Shown here one piece after another: positions 1 to 12,234 of a stretch of DNA of 64,000 nucleotides; within the stretch, counting starts at the first letter, position 1, and each line of letters begins with the position of its first letter. The stretch is from Zelopaecilomyces penicillatus (taxonomy: Eukaryota > Ascomycota > Sordariomycetes > Hypocreales > Pseudodiploosporaceae): the NCBI GenBank assembly GCA_005765155.1, contig VCCP01000007.1, forward strand, positions 1,939,501-2,003,500. The letters run 5' to 3'. Position numbers and translations under genes: made by a program. The notes under the pieces were generated by a model. It was not told the DNA's origin and searched no databases. It saw only the letters and a list, made by a program, of their open reading frames with translations.

Positions 1-1613
1 TCACTAAAGAGGGGATTCGGATGAATATGCACATACCAACGAATAAGAAGTATCTGTTGTAAAGAAAAGCTGATTCGCGTTCAAAGCCGTTTGATCAGCC
101 GTCCAACTGCCAGATCATGCCCATTTCCCCATCATTTGCCAAGACACTGTTCCTGATCGTCCAAGCGCCGCCCGCCAAGCCCAAGGTCTGGGCGATCCAG
201 CTCCGTGTGGAGGGACGCCATGTTGAGCGACATGGAGAACTTGGTCCTGCATGTTACCCATCAATTACTATGCCACCAGCAGCCACCTGTGTCATGGTTA
301 ACGTCGTGTTCCGCAAAAGCGTGTGGTGGTTGTTCAACCCGGAACGCTCATCATACGCGCATCGTGTCAAGGCTGAATTTAGCTGCCGCACACCCGCGGA
401 GCCGCACGCTTCTAGACTCGCTGGGATTGGATGGATGTTATGTACGATACAAATAAATGGGAAACACTAGGCTGAGAACGGAGAAGATGGCGACGGACTA
501 GTCCGCCTTGTGGGTTGGAGGCGGGAGGGCGCAGCGGCTGGCATTGAGACTAGTGATTGAGGCGACCACCGGACACGGCCCTCCGCGATTCAACGCTTCG
601 ATGGTCAGCCGCATCCGTTCCGTGGGCGGCCGTCCAATCGAGTTGTTGAGGGCTTAACAATTGGGTGAGTTGTAGCCCAGACATTTCCATTTCAAGATGG
701 CATTGTACGATCGCCATCGATCATGGCAGAATATAGGGAAGTGATGCTGTTTACTGGACATCTGCTGCATTTGCTAGCAAGAGAATTGCAAATAACCTAC
801 CTTAGGTATTTATGCTGTAGTTTCTGCATACAGGTACTTACTTGCCCCCTGCAGCTCATTACTTCAGGGCTGAGGCTGTTAGTTTTCAGGTGCCGGTGGG
901 AGTTGAACCCTGTCTTTCTCGACAGCTGAATGACCATGAACGAGCCAATATTGCGACACAACAATGAGAGCATAATACCCAAAACCGGAATCTATGAAAA
1001 CAAATCTTGAATCCACTCAATATAGTCAAAAATCATGACACTATTGATCGCAGTCCCAGCACCATCCAAGGAAACAACAAGTACGCTATGTAAAGCAACC
1101 CTCATGATGCATGTACTCAAGTTCTGAATGCACTCCCTATTTCAGCCCAGCTGTCGCATCCATCGAGCCATTATCGATAATCCAGACGCTTGAAACTCCC
1201 ATTTCAGTGAAAAGGGTGTGCCACGCTCGTCATTCTCCTTTTTATCCCACTCGCAATCAGAGTTGCTGCACCTTGTTGCTGGTTCAGTCAGCCTCAAATT
1301 GCGGCTGCGCCCCCACTATTGGCCCTGGATCGCCTTGCCCGCACGAACTATTGATCTTTGAGCCACCCCCCCCCCCCCCCCCCCCCCATCGCGACGTTGT
1401 CCACGATGCAGAACATACTTAATAGAAAGCATGTTCGAACATTCTCTGAGACAAAAGCCAAGAAAAATCATCTCTCGCTTTCTCATTTCACATGAACAAA
1501 TACTGCCCTCGACCGCTGGCACAACACCAAGAGTATCATCGCCATCTACAGCCACTAGGTGGCCTACATTTCCAGCACGCAGATCATTGCCCACCGGCAA
1601 ACAATAACCAGCC
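1..1613. other. Intergenic, no gene recognised
   Basis: I recognise no protein family in any frame, and the short open frames overlap each other on both strands without coherent splice signals. The only marked feature is a run of about 17 C at 1371-1387. The part next to 1614 is the presumed promoter and 5' UTR of the membrane-protein gene; I see no convincing TATA box. Confidence 0.6.
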
Positions 1614-2498
1614 ATGGCAGCCATGGACTTTGCCCTGACAAACTCCTCCCTCTACGGCAACTCATCCTCCATCCCCTTCTTCGACATCAGCCAGACAAAC
1701 TCCTCCATCCACGCCAACGCCACCTCCATCAAAATCGTCGACGGCTTCAGCCTCACCAACCGATGGCTCCTCTACACCAGCATCATGCTCGCCCCCGCGC
1801 AGTTTGTCTCCGGCCTCGGCAGCAACTGCCCGAGCAACATCGCCTTTCTCGCATACAACTACTACACCCAAATCGTCTGGCACAACGCCGTCCGCGCGAA
1901 ACAGCTCCACGCGCTTTCGCTGCTGCCCGTGCACTTCAACAGCATCTACATCATCTCCTACATGGGCGGCATCAGCTCGGGAAACGTGTTTCTCGCAACG
2001 ATTCTGGGTTTCGGCACCGCGGGTGTCTTGTGTTTGAACACGGCGTCTGCGTGGCTTAGTCTGAGCACGAACCTTCCAGACGGATACGGTGTCTATCGGT
2101 TCTTCTTTTTCGGATGGCGGACGTTGTCACCTAATTGGCGCAAGCTATTTCTATGCTGGCAGATCTTTGACTCGCTAGGTTGTGCTACCATGGCCATCTC
2201 AGCCATCATCTGCGCCTATGCTATTGCTATAGACAAGGATGATTGGAGGAGCTCAGTCATCCCCTGGAGGCCGAATGCGCTCACGCATATTCAAAACAAA
2301 AAATATGCTGCGATTCCTCTGGGTGCCATCTCCATGATGATGGCTGCTTGGCCCCTCATCTTGTGGACGGAGCTCATTGTCGCCAAGAACCACATCGATT
2401 CGGATACAGACATGGTTGCGGTGTGGATCTTTGTCGCGCAGGTCGTCTTTATGATCTTGCCGAATTTTGGGATATGCGATTCCATGTACGAAGACTAA
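1614..2498 (+). CDS. Polytopic membrane protein of unknown function
   Basis: Single-exon frame of 294 residues. I do not recognise the family. The N-terminal ~45 residues are polar and rich in N-x-S/T sequons, which suggests an extracytoplasmic N-terminus. About six hydrophobic segments follow, near residues 52-70, 105-122, 125-150, 185-207, 233-255 and 265-283. A short acidic tail closes the protein. Two in-frame ATGs (1614 and 1623) both sit in CCATGG-like contexts; I took the first. Codon use is C-ending in the first half and plainer in the second, with no stop or shift. It converges on the gene at 2820-3794. A transporter-like or scaffold role is possible but not supported by any motif I can see. 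Confidence 0.7.
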   Translation: MAAMDFALTNSSLYGNSSSIPFFDISQTNSSIHANATSIKIVDGFSLTNRWLLYTSIMLAPAQFVSGLGSNCPSNIAFLAYNYYTQIVWHNAVRAKQLHALSLLPVHFNSIYIISYMGGISSGNVFLATILGFGTAGVLCLNTASAWLSLSTNLPDGYGVYRFFFFGWRTLSPNWRKLFLCWQIFDSLGCATMAISAIICAYAIAIDKDDWRSSVIPWRPNALTHIQNKKYAAIPLGAISMMMAAWPLILWTELIVAKNHIDSDTDMVAVWIFVAQVVFMILPNFGICDSMYED

Positions 2499-2819
2499 AG
2501 CGAATGATGATTAATGTACGATATATGGGATTTTGTTTTTAGCGTCATGGCGTTCAAGGTTATACAAGGGATATAGAGGCTCTTTCAAAACTAATTTATC
2601 TGTTCTCTCACCTATTATGCTCAAACATGAGACTGTGATATGATGAAATCTGATCTGTGCGTGTCATCTCCAACGATTTGCATCTCCATATCCCGCCATG
2701 AACTCGTTCCAGCCCAGCACAGCGAGTGGGCGTGGGAAAAAAGAAAATGGATCAAGTGGTGGTAAATTAATATGTTCAAATGCTAAACTAAAAGTATTGG
2801 TATCATTAATTCATGTCTA
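2499..2819. other. Convergent 3' intergenic spacer
   Basis: AT-rich spacer between two convergent stop codons. It should hold both 3' UTRs and polyadenylation signals. No open frame or structured element is apparent. Confidence 0.6.
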
Positions 2820-3794
2820 TTATGCCGAAAGTTCATGTATCGCTCCTGAATAGCGCGCTTCGTAAATTGGTGTCGAATGTATCTCATAAATCGGATCGTC
2901 CGTCGCTTTTTCATACACGGGAGGCGGGTCGACCTTGTTCTTGTTCTTTTTCCGGTTGCGAAGAAGCAACCACGTCGCAACGCCTGCGACGATGAGGCCA
3001 AGCCCCCCCACTCCAGCGCCTACCCCAATGCCAATCTTGACTCCGGGAGAAAGTCCTTGCGATTGATTCGTCGGAGATTCTGTCGGAGTTGAAGTGATGG
3101 AGGATGAGGTGGCTGATGATGGATCTCTTGAGTTTGTTGCTGATACGGTCGATGAGACGAATGTGGAAGATTGAGATGAGGATTCAGTGATTGGTGTTGG
3201 TGATGGCGATGATGTTGAGCTGGATGCTGTTTCTTTTGGTGGCATCGAGGTTCCGGCCAGTTCCTTTATGGTACGAATGATGCTAGGCTTTGCTGTAAAA
3301 GAAAGATAACATGTTAGCACAACGACATCAAGAGCAAGGCAGCGCGCATACTAACCAGAAAATGAAACCAGATTCTTGTTGTTTTGGCAATCAGACTTTG
3401 CCCCCTTCTTCCGATTACAGAAAAACGCCGAGTCGGAATTCGGGCAAACCCCCATGCTCACAGCCCAATCCAACCTATCCACATCCGAATCCACACAGAA
3501 ATTCGGACAATCACCACTCCTCCACGCCTTATCCGTACAGCTCGCCCGATGATACGGAATCAGCTCCGGCGGCCGAACCAAGTCCACAACCGCGACGCAC
3601 ATGCCGTTGCTCAGGCACGCGAAGCCCTGCCCGCAGCAGGCCGAGTGTTCCGTGTCGTCGCGACACGGGCCATCCTGCGAAGCAGTCTTTCCATTGGGGA
3701 AATAGCAAATCGCCTGGGCTTGCCAAAGGAAGAACGAGAGACTGATGAGTATGGAGGTTAGCGGTGTTGCCGCTGCTGCTGACCTCCACATCAT
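2820..3794 (-). CDS. Secreted Cys-rich type I membrane protein with Ser/Thr stalk
   Basis: Two exons, 3794-3356 and 3292-2820, with a 63 bp intron (GTTAGT donor, TTTTACAG acceptor) give 303 residues. I chose the start at 3794 because it is followed directly by an Ala/Leu-rich signal peptide ending near an AQA site. The ectodomain (about 27-146) holds many Cys, including a CCGQGFACLSNGMC segment. A low-complexity Ser/Thr/Pro stalk (about 165-225) looks O-glycosylated. A Gly/Val-rich transmembrane helix (231-257) is followed by a basic RNRKKNKNK stop-transfer and a cytoplasmic tail with a PPPVY motif near 269-273 and further Tyr. This layout is common in fungal cell-surface or wall-sensor-like proteins, but I cannot name the family. 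The longer upstream open frame (to 4013) is unlikely to be coding because the signal peptide would become internal. Confidence 0.75.
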
Positions 3795-4540
3795 GGGCTG
3801 GTAAGCCCCCCTCTCGAAGTGAGTGTGGGAGGAGGCGAAGCAAAAGAGAGAGAGAGAGAGCGAGAGAACGGCTTCGGGGGGATTGGTTCTCAGCGCCCAC
3901 TGGGAATTAAGTAGGAGGGAAATGTAAGAATGTGAGGGTGCATCAGGAAGGATCAGCAACAAGCTGCAGGAGGGCACACCCATAGGTATTGTGTGTAGTA
4001 TTTGGTCTTGCAATTACAGGAAATCTGCCCAGAGCCTTGCGACCAACATCAAAAACGACCAGCGCTGATCCGTTGTGACAGGGTTTTGTGTGGTGTTACA
4101 CTGTTACCCAACAGCCTTGTTTCATATCCACGGGTATATTTGGCAACGGGCGCATACTGAAAGCGCTTCTCTATACTCATCAAGCACGCACTGACGCCTT
4201 TAAAGCGCTATAATATCTTGGGGACTCCATTTCTGGCAAGGAAACACGCGATATCCGATTGTTGTTATGTGTTATGTGTGTGTTCTTCACAAGTTTGGGG
4301 CTTGATGAAATCTTTCTTCTTCCCAACCAAGCCAGTTTAGTGGCCCGAGTGCCACACCTTACGCGCGCGCCTACACGGGACGGCCCCCGCCGTGGTGGTG
4401 GGGGAGACCTTCAATTTGCTGGCTGCCCCGCGCCATTAGGTAAAATGTGGGCTACTTTGGGGCTCTTTGAATAGCCGCCGCTTTGGAGCACCTCCGCTAT
4501 GGTGCTGATGATGAAACACGTCTGCACTGTAAGCTGGCAT
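3795..4540. other. Upstream region of the Cys-rich membrane protein
   Basis: No coding frame is supported. It contains a GA-repeat stretch (about 3846-3866) just upstream of the minus-strand gene, a typical leader feature. The right end abuts the first segment shared with the second duplication unit. Confidence 0.5.
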
Positions 4541-5539
4541 AAGAGGGTAAGAAGGATGATTGGGTGTTTGATGACTGTGTGTAGCTAGTTGGATTGGAGG
4601 GAGGAATTAAAGTGGGTAGACGCTCCCTGTTCCCTCCCTTGTCTGAACTCCGTTCTGGATACCTCCTGCATTGGGAAAGGCCTGTGACTGTGTAAGGCAG
4701 ATTTGAATGCATACCTAGAAGGTGGCATGCTGCCAGATAAATGAGTTGGAAAGGGGGACGATCATGGTGGTTACTGGGTGGCTGGGGAGTGGCTCTTTAT
4801 AGACTTTTCAGTCTTCATCAGATGATCAGCTAGTGTAAGCCGGTGCTAATGAAGCACACATTCCATTCCAAGATTTGAGGCGTTGCAGCATTAAACCTCT
4901 TCATACTAGGATGTTCCAGGTGAGATACACATCAATAATTACAGGCGTTACGACGTGATGGTCAAGACACCCCCCTAAGTGGTAGAGAAGGATAAAGGTT
5001 CCAGAGTCATTCAATCAAAGTAAGGGCTCTACAAAGGGCCACTGCTACAGAAATTAGTATTCTAGCCTCGTGAATATTGTTTCTTATCAGAAAATGACAT
5101 ATTGTGCTTACCTACGGATTTCTTTATGAGACGATCAATCTTTTGTCCGTCACCCCCTTTTTGTATATGTAAACTCGGATTGGTGCTGATGCAACCGACC
5201 AAGCTGCCCAGCGCGATTGGCATCACCAGCAACGGTAGCCACTTAGATGGCTAAACCAAATTGTCTGACATTGGCTGTCTCCTTGGTGGATGATCAACAC
5301 ATGGGGCGGCCGTTCGGCTCTGTCACGCCCGTCTTAGGGTTGCATTGAGGAGGAGGACCACTGAGTTGGCAATACGATTAAGCTCACGATTACCGGGTGC
5401 ATTTAAGTGTGGAAATTGCCTAGTTTTAGGCGGGCTGCTTGGCCATGTATTACTGGAAGACAGTCGAATACTCAGTAACCATTCCAATGGTCTCCAGTGC
5501 TCTCCTCTGTCCACCATGTCTACAACAGCGTAGATTTGT

Positions 5540-6710
5540 TAGACCCGTACATCTCAAATGGACGGACTCCAAGCCGAGAAGGTATCCACAAAGCTGGCTA
5601 ATTTGAAATCGGACAGTGCTCATCGTCTGCCTTGTATGACGGGACTCTCCAGCCTCACCGTTCAGGTGAATGGGTCTCAAGGCACGGCACGAACCGGTCC
5701 AGACAACTCCGTCCCGTTTTGCCCCCTCCCCCTTCCCCTCCTCCCCTTCCCCTCCTCCCCTTCCCCCCCTTTTCCCCCTGGGGTACCTGGCTTCAGTTGC
5801 CCTATTTTGCGTTCTGCAAGCTTGGAATGTCAAAAAGGGTGGCCAAAATCAACAAGGAATCATTCTGGAGCCTTGTGCATCCGATGGGCTAGGCCGCGTG
5901 TCGGTGATAATAGATAGCAAGGACATCTGCGGCCGCCGTCATGAACTGTTCCATGTGGGTGGCTCTGCACTCCAAATGGCCCAAGCACCATCGATAGCTT
6001 GAATGTGATCCATCTACGCACTGACTACGACTTCACCTCGCTGAGCGGGCAACAACAAGCCTGAGTCCCTAGTGAGTGTAGTTGCGATCCGCAAGCCTAT
6101 TGAGTTCGAGCTATAGAACGGCCCGCCGCCACGAACCACCCGAGCCGATAGTCTCTTACGAAGACGAAATACACAAGCAAATTAAGCAATACGACGTCGT
6201 ATTGCCACAGACCAATTTGTATAGCATCTCGGCACAGGCGTGTTCTAGACAATGTTGCTTAACCTTAATGTACTCTCGCTCGGTCTATCATCCGGTACAC
6301 CCAAGCAAGTCGTTGGAGCAAGCCACAATGACCCACCCACCTTAGACTCACACAGAAACAGTCATGTGCAGCAAATCCAAGCTCCTGAGCGAGGAAATTG
6401 GGCGGAACATGACATTGGCGTCTCGGCATTTTTTAAAAAATTTCCTCTTTGGTGCCCCAGCCTTCAAGTTTAAAATGAGCCTTGAATTACACATTCTCCG
6501 AGTCAACACGTCAACAGCTCCACCTAATACAAACGTTGAGGCTGGTCCGTGATGCGGGATGTTGTCAGCTCTAGCAATCAGATTTCTCTGAGACTGGTTG
6601 CGGGATGGTGTCATTACTATTCCTGAGAGGGCGCAAATAACCGGCCAACTTAGCGGTATCTCGTCGGGTACGAGACAGCTCTGAGGACGGATATGTCTAA
6701 GTGAGGAAAC
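5540..6710 (+). pseudogene. Degraded copy of the Vps62-like gene
   Basis: The sequence follows the intact gene at 13430-14548 along its length. Anchors are the Val-Trp-Asn/Lys-Lys segment near 5815-5845, the region near 5920-5970 equivalent to 13785-13830, the stretch at 6010-6040 matching 13872-13900, the block at 6147-6215 matching 14000-14065, and the C-terminal end at 6685-6710 including the equivalent of the final stop. Many small indels, stops and transversions interrupt the frame, so it cannot encode the protein. A pyrimidine-rich expansion (CCCCTTCCCCTCCTCC-like, 5718-5780) sits at the start of the alignable coding part. The change spectrum is not mainly C-to-T, which argues for old neutral decay rather than a single RIP event. 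Confidence 0.8.
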
Positions 6711-6859
6711 TTCTGGACATATGTGCCAAGGATAATGATAGTGGAACTATGGTTTATTTTTTGGATTTGGCTCTAAATTGTTCATCCTTTGCTGCACACC
6801 GCACAGATGATGCCCGCCAAATGTTGCGCACAATCATCACACCATGCTTTGCAATTTAC

Positions 6860-7250
6860 CAACAACCCTGACTGCCTCAGTGACTGCAGCCCCGCCGCCG
6901 CGCGCAAGCCCGTCATCAAGATGGATGCCAGACTCGCCTCCTCCCTGCCAACAGTCCTTGATAGTGGCCTACAAGGGCCCGCTGATGTGCATTGGCATCG
7001 AGCTTTAAACCTTGACGAGGAAAGAGTACGTCACAGCCGCTGGGCCCCTTTCTCAACTAAAAAGAGTCGACCCACGTGCGTAAGATGCGGTGCGTTGTCA
7101 ACTTGTCCTCCCTCCGCTCGCAGGGTCAAGCTGTGCAACCATGTAGTGCCACCATGGCTCACGTTGGCGGCCAAGGGGGTCTGTCACAATAACAATGGGG
7201 ATTTGTCGTTTGTGGAAGCTCTTGGGTGAGGAACGGCAACGGGGCCGAGC
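6860..7250 (-). pseudogene. Degraded copy of the Nudix hydrolase gene
   Basis: It aligns with 14650-15060 in the same position relative to the Vps62 copy. Matching stretches lie near 6930-6945, 7000-7060, 7115-7145 and 7180-7200. The reading frame on the minus strand is broken by indels and the Nudix box is not preserved. An open frame on the plus strand (6789-7229) is only the antisense of this relic. Confidence 0.7.
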
Positions 7251-9126
7251 TCGGCGTGAGCGAGGCAGGCGAATATTGTTATAGTAAGTGGTTCGTCGAA
7301 AGCCAGGTTCAGAAGAAACGGGTATGACTACAGAAACACGGCGTTGATTGGGTTGAAGGGGTGTTTTCCCTGCTCAGAGGGCGTGTCCATAGGAGGCGTC
7401 GAGACTCGAGAGGGTGTGGGGTGAAGTACTAAAAGTCTACATTCCATCGCATTTGACCGTTTGATACGGTCATATTCGGAACAGCACACAGACTTTGCAA
7501 TGCTTCAACAAAGCCGCATCGAAGTAGCATGGCAGATGCTTTAATTACTTGAGCCACATAGAAACCACATAGAATCACGCAGATCCACGTGGATGGGCGG
7601 GAGTGATTCGGGTATCGGAAACCTACGGTACCTAGTTGTATGTGGTAATTATTATGTTGCACTATGAGTACGATGACCCAGCACTTTGCTCAGCCCTACT
7701 ACATCGAGCCGTCAGCCCAATAGGTTTGTACCATGGGCGGCCTCTGGGGTGACGACGAAACTAGGATTTCCGTGCCCTGTTGCTTCAGCCTGCACGTTCG
7801 TCGTGAGGGAGCAGCTGCCGCCTCGTTGGATGGAAAGAGGGTTTTGCCTGCCTCACTCTGGGTTAGGGTTGGTAGCATCCGCATCCGGCTTCTGCTGTGT
7901 TGACCTTGCTTGTTTGGTCGTCAGCGTGTGGCGCCGGGCGTTATTGCTTTTGTTTCGTTTCGTTCCTAGACTCGACAGTGGCACACCGAAATACATTAAA
8001 TAACTTAATCAAGAGATTTCCATCAGATCTGACGCCCAATGCCAAGTCGTGCGCTGTCTGTCCGCTGACGCCCCTGGCAGTGGCACGGCTCCTGTTTTCC
8101 GCCCATGCCGTCCGTGGCGGTCGACCCGAATCCGGAACCATGCCATTTGCGTCGCTCAGCGCATCAGCAAGGGCGCGTCTGAAATTGCTTTCATCTTGAG
8201 GGCTTGGAGGGGGGGGGGGGGGGGGGGGGGGTTGCACAAACCAGGATCAGCCACTTTGCGCCATGTCTTAGATAATTTAGCATGTCTTACCTCGTTTGAA
8301 TCATGTCATTGATGATTTGCTTGGCCACGGTTTACGCATCTTGTCGTTCTAAAGGAGTCAGGTTTCCCATCACGGCGCATCGTCATGACATCGCCGACAG
8401 TGAGGTGGGTGCCTGCTCGCTTGATAGTCTGGTGTCCTTTCTTCCGTTGTACTCGGTTGAAATTCGTCCATGGATTGATTGATGGATACAGCCTGTAAAA
8501 CTAATTTCACAGACTGATCGTGACATATGGAGCGGTCGGGTAATGTTCTGACATCACTTTGGACCATTTAAAAACGGCAACAATGTCTGTGTGAGCAATC
8601 CATTAGACAGACTCAACTTGGAACCATGAGTCACCTGCTGGATCTCATCTTTAACTGAAGAAACAGCCCCCCCCCCCCATGTTTTCTCCTACTTCCTGTC
8701 ACTAATCACACTCCCGGTCCTTGGCTGTGTGTTTCTGAAACAAAGACCGTCCACCAACAGCACTTGTTGTGAATTGTCAAGACAGCCACAGTGGACTCTG
8801 GCCTCGCCCCGGACATCCTGGCCTGCTTGGCAGCCTGGACACTCGCCGTTGATCTTGGCCGCACTGCACAGTACCGCAGGCAAGCGGAGGAACTCTCATT
8901 GTTACCGGATCTTGGCTGGTCCGCACAGCGAAGCTGGCTGAGACATGGCGGGCAAAATTTTTCAGAGTAATAATACAAAATAAAACGTTTGCTTAACTGT
9001 CCTAATCAAAGCATTTCCTAATACGGGACACGACGGTAGCCTCAGGATGGTCAACATGTCGAGTTTGAGCATTTGGATCGTGTCCGCCACAGCAAATTCC
9101 TACCAGCTCAAGGAGAGGCAGGTGAA
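7251..9126. other. Intergenic between ψNudix and ZnF1
   Basis: The left part (to about 7800) aligns with 15280-15720, the upstream flank of the intact Nudix gene; both share a GGGCGGCCTCT core at 7738 and 15650. No gene is supported in the remainder. It contains a G-run of about 23 at 8209-8231 and a C-run at 8668-8678. Confidence 0.6.
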
Positions 9127-9133
9127 TATAAAA
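9127..9133 (+). promoter_or_regulatory. TATA box of zinc-finger gene 1
   Basis: TATAAAAAG begins 182 bp upstream of the chosen ATG. The third paralogue has TATAAAT 161 bp upstream of its ATG and the second copy has TTTAAAA at 167 bp, so position is conserved across the three copies. Confidence 0.45.
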
Positions 9134-9308
9134 AGGACTGACTATCTCCTAGTGCTCAAAGACAAGGGCATCGGCAATCGGACTGGCGTGCTCCTTTCCT
9201 GGCAACTTTATTCTCATCTAGCCGCTTCTTACTCGATCAACCGTGTTTAACTTCATCATTCTCTGCTGCAAAAAGGTCGCAGGCGCAACAATCATTTGTT
9301 CACTGAGG

Positions 9309-11598
9309 ATGTCACTCCATGGAGAAGAAAATAACAGCCTCGAGGGGTTCCCTCTCCCTGGTGAGGCTGCTTGCCAAGCCATTGCACAGCCTGAGCTAGA
9401 TGGTAGCTCTTGTTCCGTCAGAGTGGGTTTTTGACTCGATATATTGCCCCCATATTGATGCACCGCATACACAGATACTTTAAAAGAAATGTGCTAACAG
9501 TCAAAAATTGTCACAGGTTCTTGACGGCATGTCATTGTCCGGCGTGGATGATCTGGCACAACGAATTCATCTCATGGGTCTGAAAGACGAACCGGATGGC
9601 CATGTCAATCGCTGGAATCTGAGCCGAGTTCCAGATGACGATGACAATGACGATGCCATTTCACTTGACTCAAGTCGACCAGTTCATCCCCCTGCCCTCG
9701 AACGAACCGACCCGCAATATACAATGCTACCAGTTGGTATGACAGTTGGCTCATTTACTGAGTCTCTAGCAAGTTCATCTCAGGGGTCATCTTTTTCGAC
9801 CATCACTGAAAAGAGTGTTTCTCGGTATTATAGTGATGCCGTTGAAGCAACTGACTCCGCATATCCTGGGCAAGAGTTGGTCCCAACTAGAAGACAGCCT
9901 CTGGAGCCAAGCGACAATACATCGCAACTCGATACAATTATCCATGAACTCACCCATGATATACGGCTTCTTGAGCGATCATTAATACGATTTCTATGGC
10001 TGTTTGAGCTTACATGGAGAGATATTAGCTGCTGTTGTGAGGGGCCCATAACTCATACCCACGGCCACCTCCAAACTGTTCTTAGTGCATCCCAGGTCAG
10101 TGGCTGTTCAAAAAGCATTGGCGGTGTCTCTGCTGGTACACACGGATTTCATTCAAATTTCGGCCTTGTTCAAAATGGCGATACTTACATTGATCTAACA
10201 CGACCCGACCGTCGTGCATTTTATCTGGACTGTGTATTGGAAGCAAAATTCTATGCCAGAGGAGGCAGGGTCGGAGAACTCTTCCATATCCTTCCCAGAG
10301 TCCATGCTCCGCAACGACCTGTTCCAGGAGATGTAGGAACAGGTAGTCACCGTGAAAGAACATGTACCAACCACGTTCATGGTGGGGCTCCCGCCGATCA
10401 GTTGCAAAAGGTTGTCAAGTCAAGGCGTTCGAAGCGAGGTATTGTTAACAATGGTAATGGAAGTGACGAGGAGGAAGAAGATGCCCATAATGACAAAGGC
10501 GGAAGACGAAAGGTTCGCCAAAGGTCGGCTTCAACCCGCTATGCGTGCACTTTTGTGGTTCGGTTTCCATTATTGTATCATCGGTGTGGCGAGGTCAGTT
10601 TTGAGAAAATCTCGGATTTGAAGACGCATCTCAAGCAGAATCATGACGATCAAGAACCTCGCGCTTGTGCGTTATGTAAGAAAGTTTTCTCATTTCAACG
10701 ATTGAGAGAGCATCAATCACAGGGAGTTTGCCATGTGCGTGGGAATGTATTGTGTCAACCTAACTCCACCATTCTCTCCGAACGAGAGGACCGAAATCTT
10801 GATTCCGACGGTCAATGGTTTCGGCTATACAAATCTATGATATCAGACGACACATCCAACACCAGTCCATTCTACATTCCGTACCATGACAGGCTTACTG
10901 CGTGGTTAACATCAATGCTTCCGGCAGGACTTTCCGCCAGTCTTGTTCTGTTGCTAAAGCAAGTTATCTTTGACATGTGCAATGACAGCTTTACCGAGAT
11001 TCAAGAGAGTATCCCGGAAAGCAGCCGAGATGCAGTGTGCATGAGGACCATATACAGCACTTTGAGGAGAAGGGGTGCACAAGTCATTGCGCGCTTTGCC
11101 AATAGTTTGGAAGGGGTGGTTTCAAATTCAATTGCGGATTTGACGAGTTATGTGGGCGGTTGGGCCTCGGCGTATTCAGAATCGAACGATACTTTGGCCA
11201 GTGGACAAACGAGCATCCTAGACGCCCAAGAATGGCAAGAAACTCGAAACTCAGAAAGCGACGCTAGGCACGCATATCCGGAATCCCTAGAGTTTATCTC
11301 AGAGTCTTTTCCGTATCCAAGTGATGCCTGCCTCAATCAGCCGGATGGGAACTTCCACCAGCCACCCGCTCTTTATCAAGAACCCTACACAGCTATTGAT
11401 GATGATACTAGAGTATCGATAAACATGCCCTATATCTTCACAAATACAAACACCGAGCAAGAAGCGCTGCCCAGTAATGGTAGCATAGTATATACAGGAG
11501 GCGACGATTCTGAAAACCCGTGTATCGACCCAGCTTGTCTTACTTATGCAGAAAACGAACATCCTTATGGCCCTAACGCTTCGTTTAGTCAATTTTGA
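9309..11598 (+). CDS. Atypical C2H2 zinc-finger protein, copy 1
   Basis: Two exons, 9309-9422 and 9517-11598, with a 94 bp intron (GTGGGT donor, TTGTCACAG acceptor) give 731 residues. The first exon encodes 38 residues starting MSLHGE and ending S-V-R just before the donor; the same small exon is present in both paralogues, which fixes the start. The second exon begins V-LDGM. An acidic Asp run lies near residue 85. A conserved DLTRP block is followed by a helical segment (about 265-290), and an acidic/basic linker leads to an atypical finger region (about 382-445). That region has C-x10-C and H-x4-H, then C-x2-C-x12-H. The C-terminal half is helical without a named domain. The finger suggests DNA or protein binding; no function can be assigned. 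It is the intact zinc-finger copy of duplication unit 1. Confidence 0.8.
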
Positions 11599-11948
11599 TT
11601 AGGATAAGATTTATCTAGTCTTTTAATCATTGGACTTGTATAGCTCTATTATTAGGGACAAAAAGGATATATTATACCTTGCTAATATAAAGGTATAATA
11701 AGAAAATCACAAAAAAAATGCCTTATAGAATAATGCTTGGATATTAAGCTCTGCTTAAATCCTTTTTTCTTATACGCCTTTTGGAATTTGGGGTTTGCAT
11801 TTATTTCCTTACTTAATAAAGATGTGAACGTTTTTGCTTAGGAAATAATAGAGGGTTAAACATGTTTTTATTTTAATCTCCTACCTTTAAGTTTATAATT
11901 ATTATTATATAAAAAGTAATAAAACACTTTCCTTGTTTACTTTAAATT

Positions 11949-11988
<40 letters not shown>

Positions 11989-12234
11989 CTTCTTTATAAT
12001 AAAGCTGACATATTACAAGGTTATTAGTATAGATCTTTCCAGCCGCTTTACATTGATATAGGTAGGGTAAGCAGAAGTAGGTCTATTATTAAAGATATTC
12101 AAACAGCCCTTACTCGAGATTTAGCTCAAGCTTATCGCTTTAGTTGTAATTGTAACCTTGAAAAAAAATCATTTCTTTTATCGGTCAGTTGAGATCTGAT
12201 AGTGGCGGCATAGATATAGATATATGAGTACATG
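11599..12234. other. AT-rich downstream region with TA repeat
   Basis: Strongly AT-rich sequence follows the stop of zinc-finger gene 1, with a pure (TA)n run at about 11951-11986. The composition differs sharply from the neighbouring genes. The equivalent flanks of copies 2 and 3 are only moderately AT-rich. No coding frame. Confidence 0.6.

Noticed and set aside
885..960. tRNA-like GGTTCAA T-loop on the minus strand
   Set aside because: The T-stem does not pair (two of five pairs mismatch) and no matching acceptor stem or anticodon arm is present.
1559..2059. 166-residue plus frame and a 90-residue minus frame over the first membrane-protein gene
   Set aside because: Both are frame shadows with His/Arg/Gln- or Glu/Gly/Val-skewed composition; the 1614-2498 frame has membrane segments and consistent codon use.
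6789..7229. 146-residue plus frame
   Set aside because: It is the antisense of the degraded Nudix copy.
8205..8235. Long G and C runs (also at 1371-1387, 8668-8678, 16085, 46590) as regulatory signals
   Set aside because: Simple homopolymers; possibly length errors in the assembly, with no other supporting signal.
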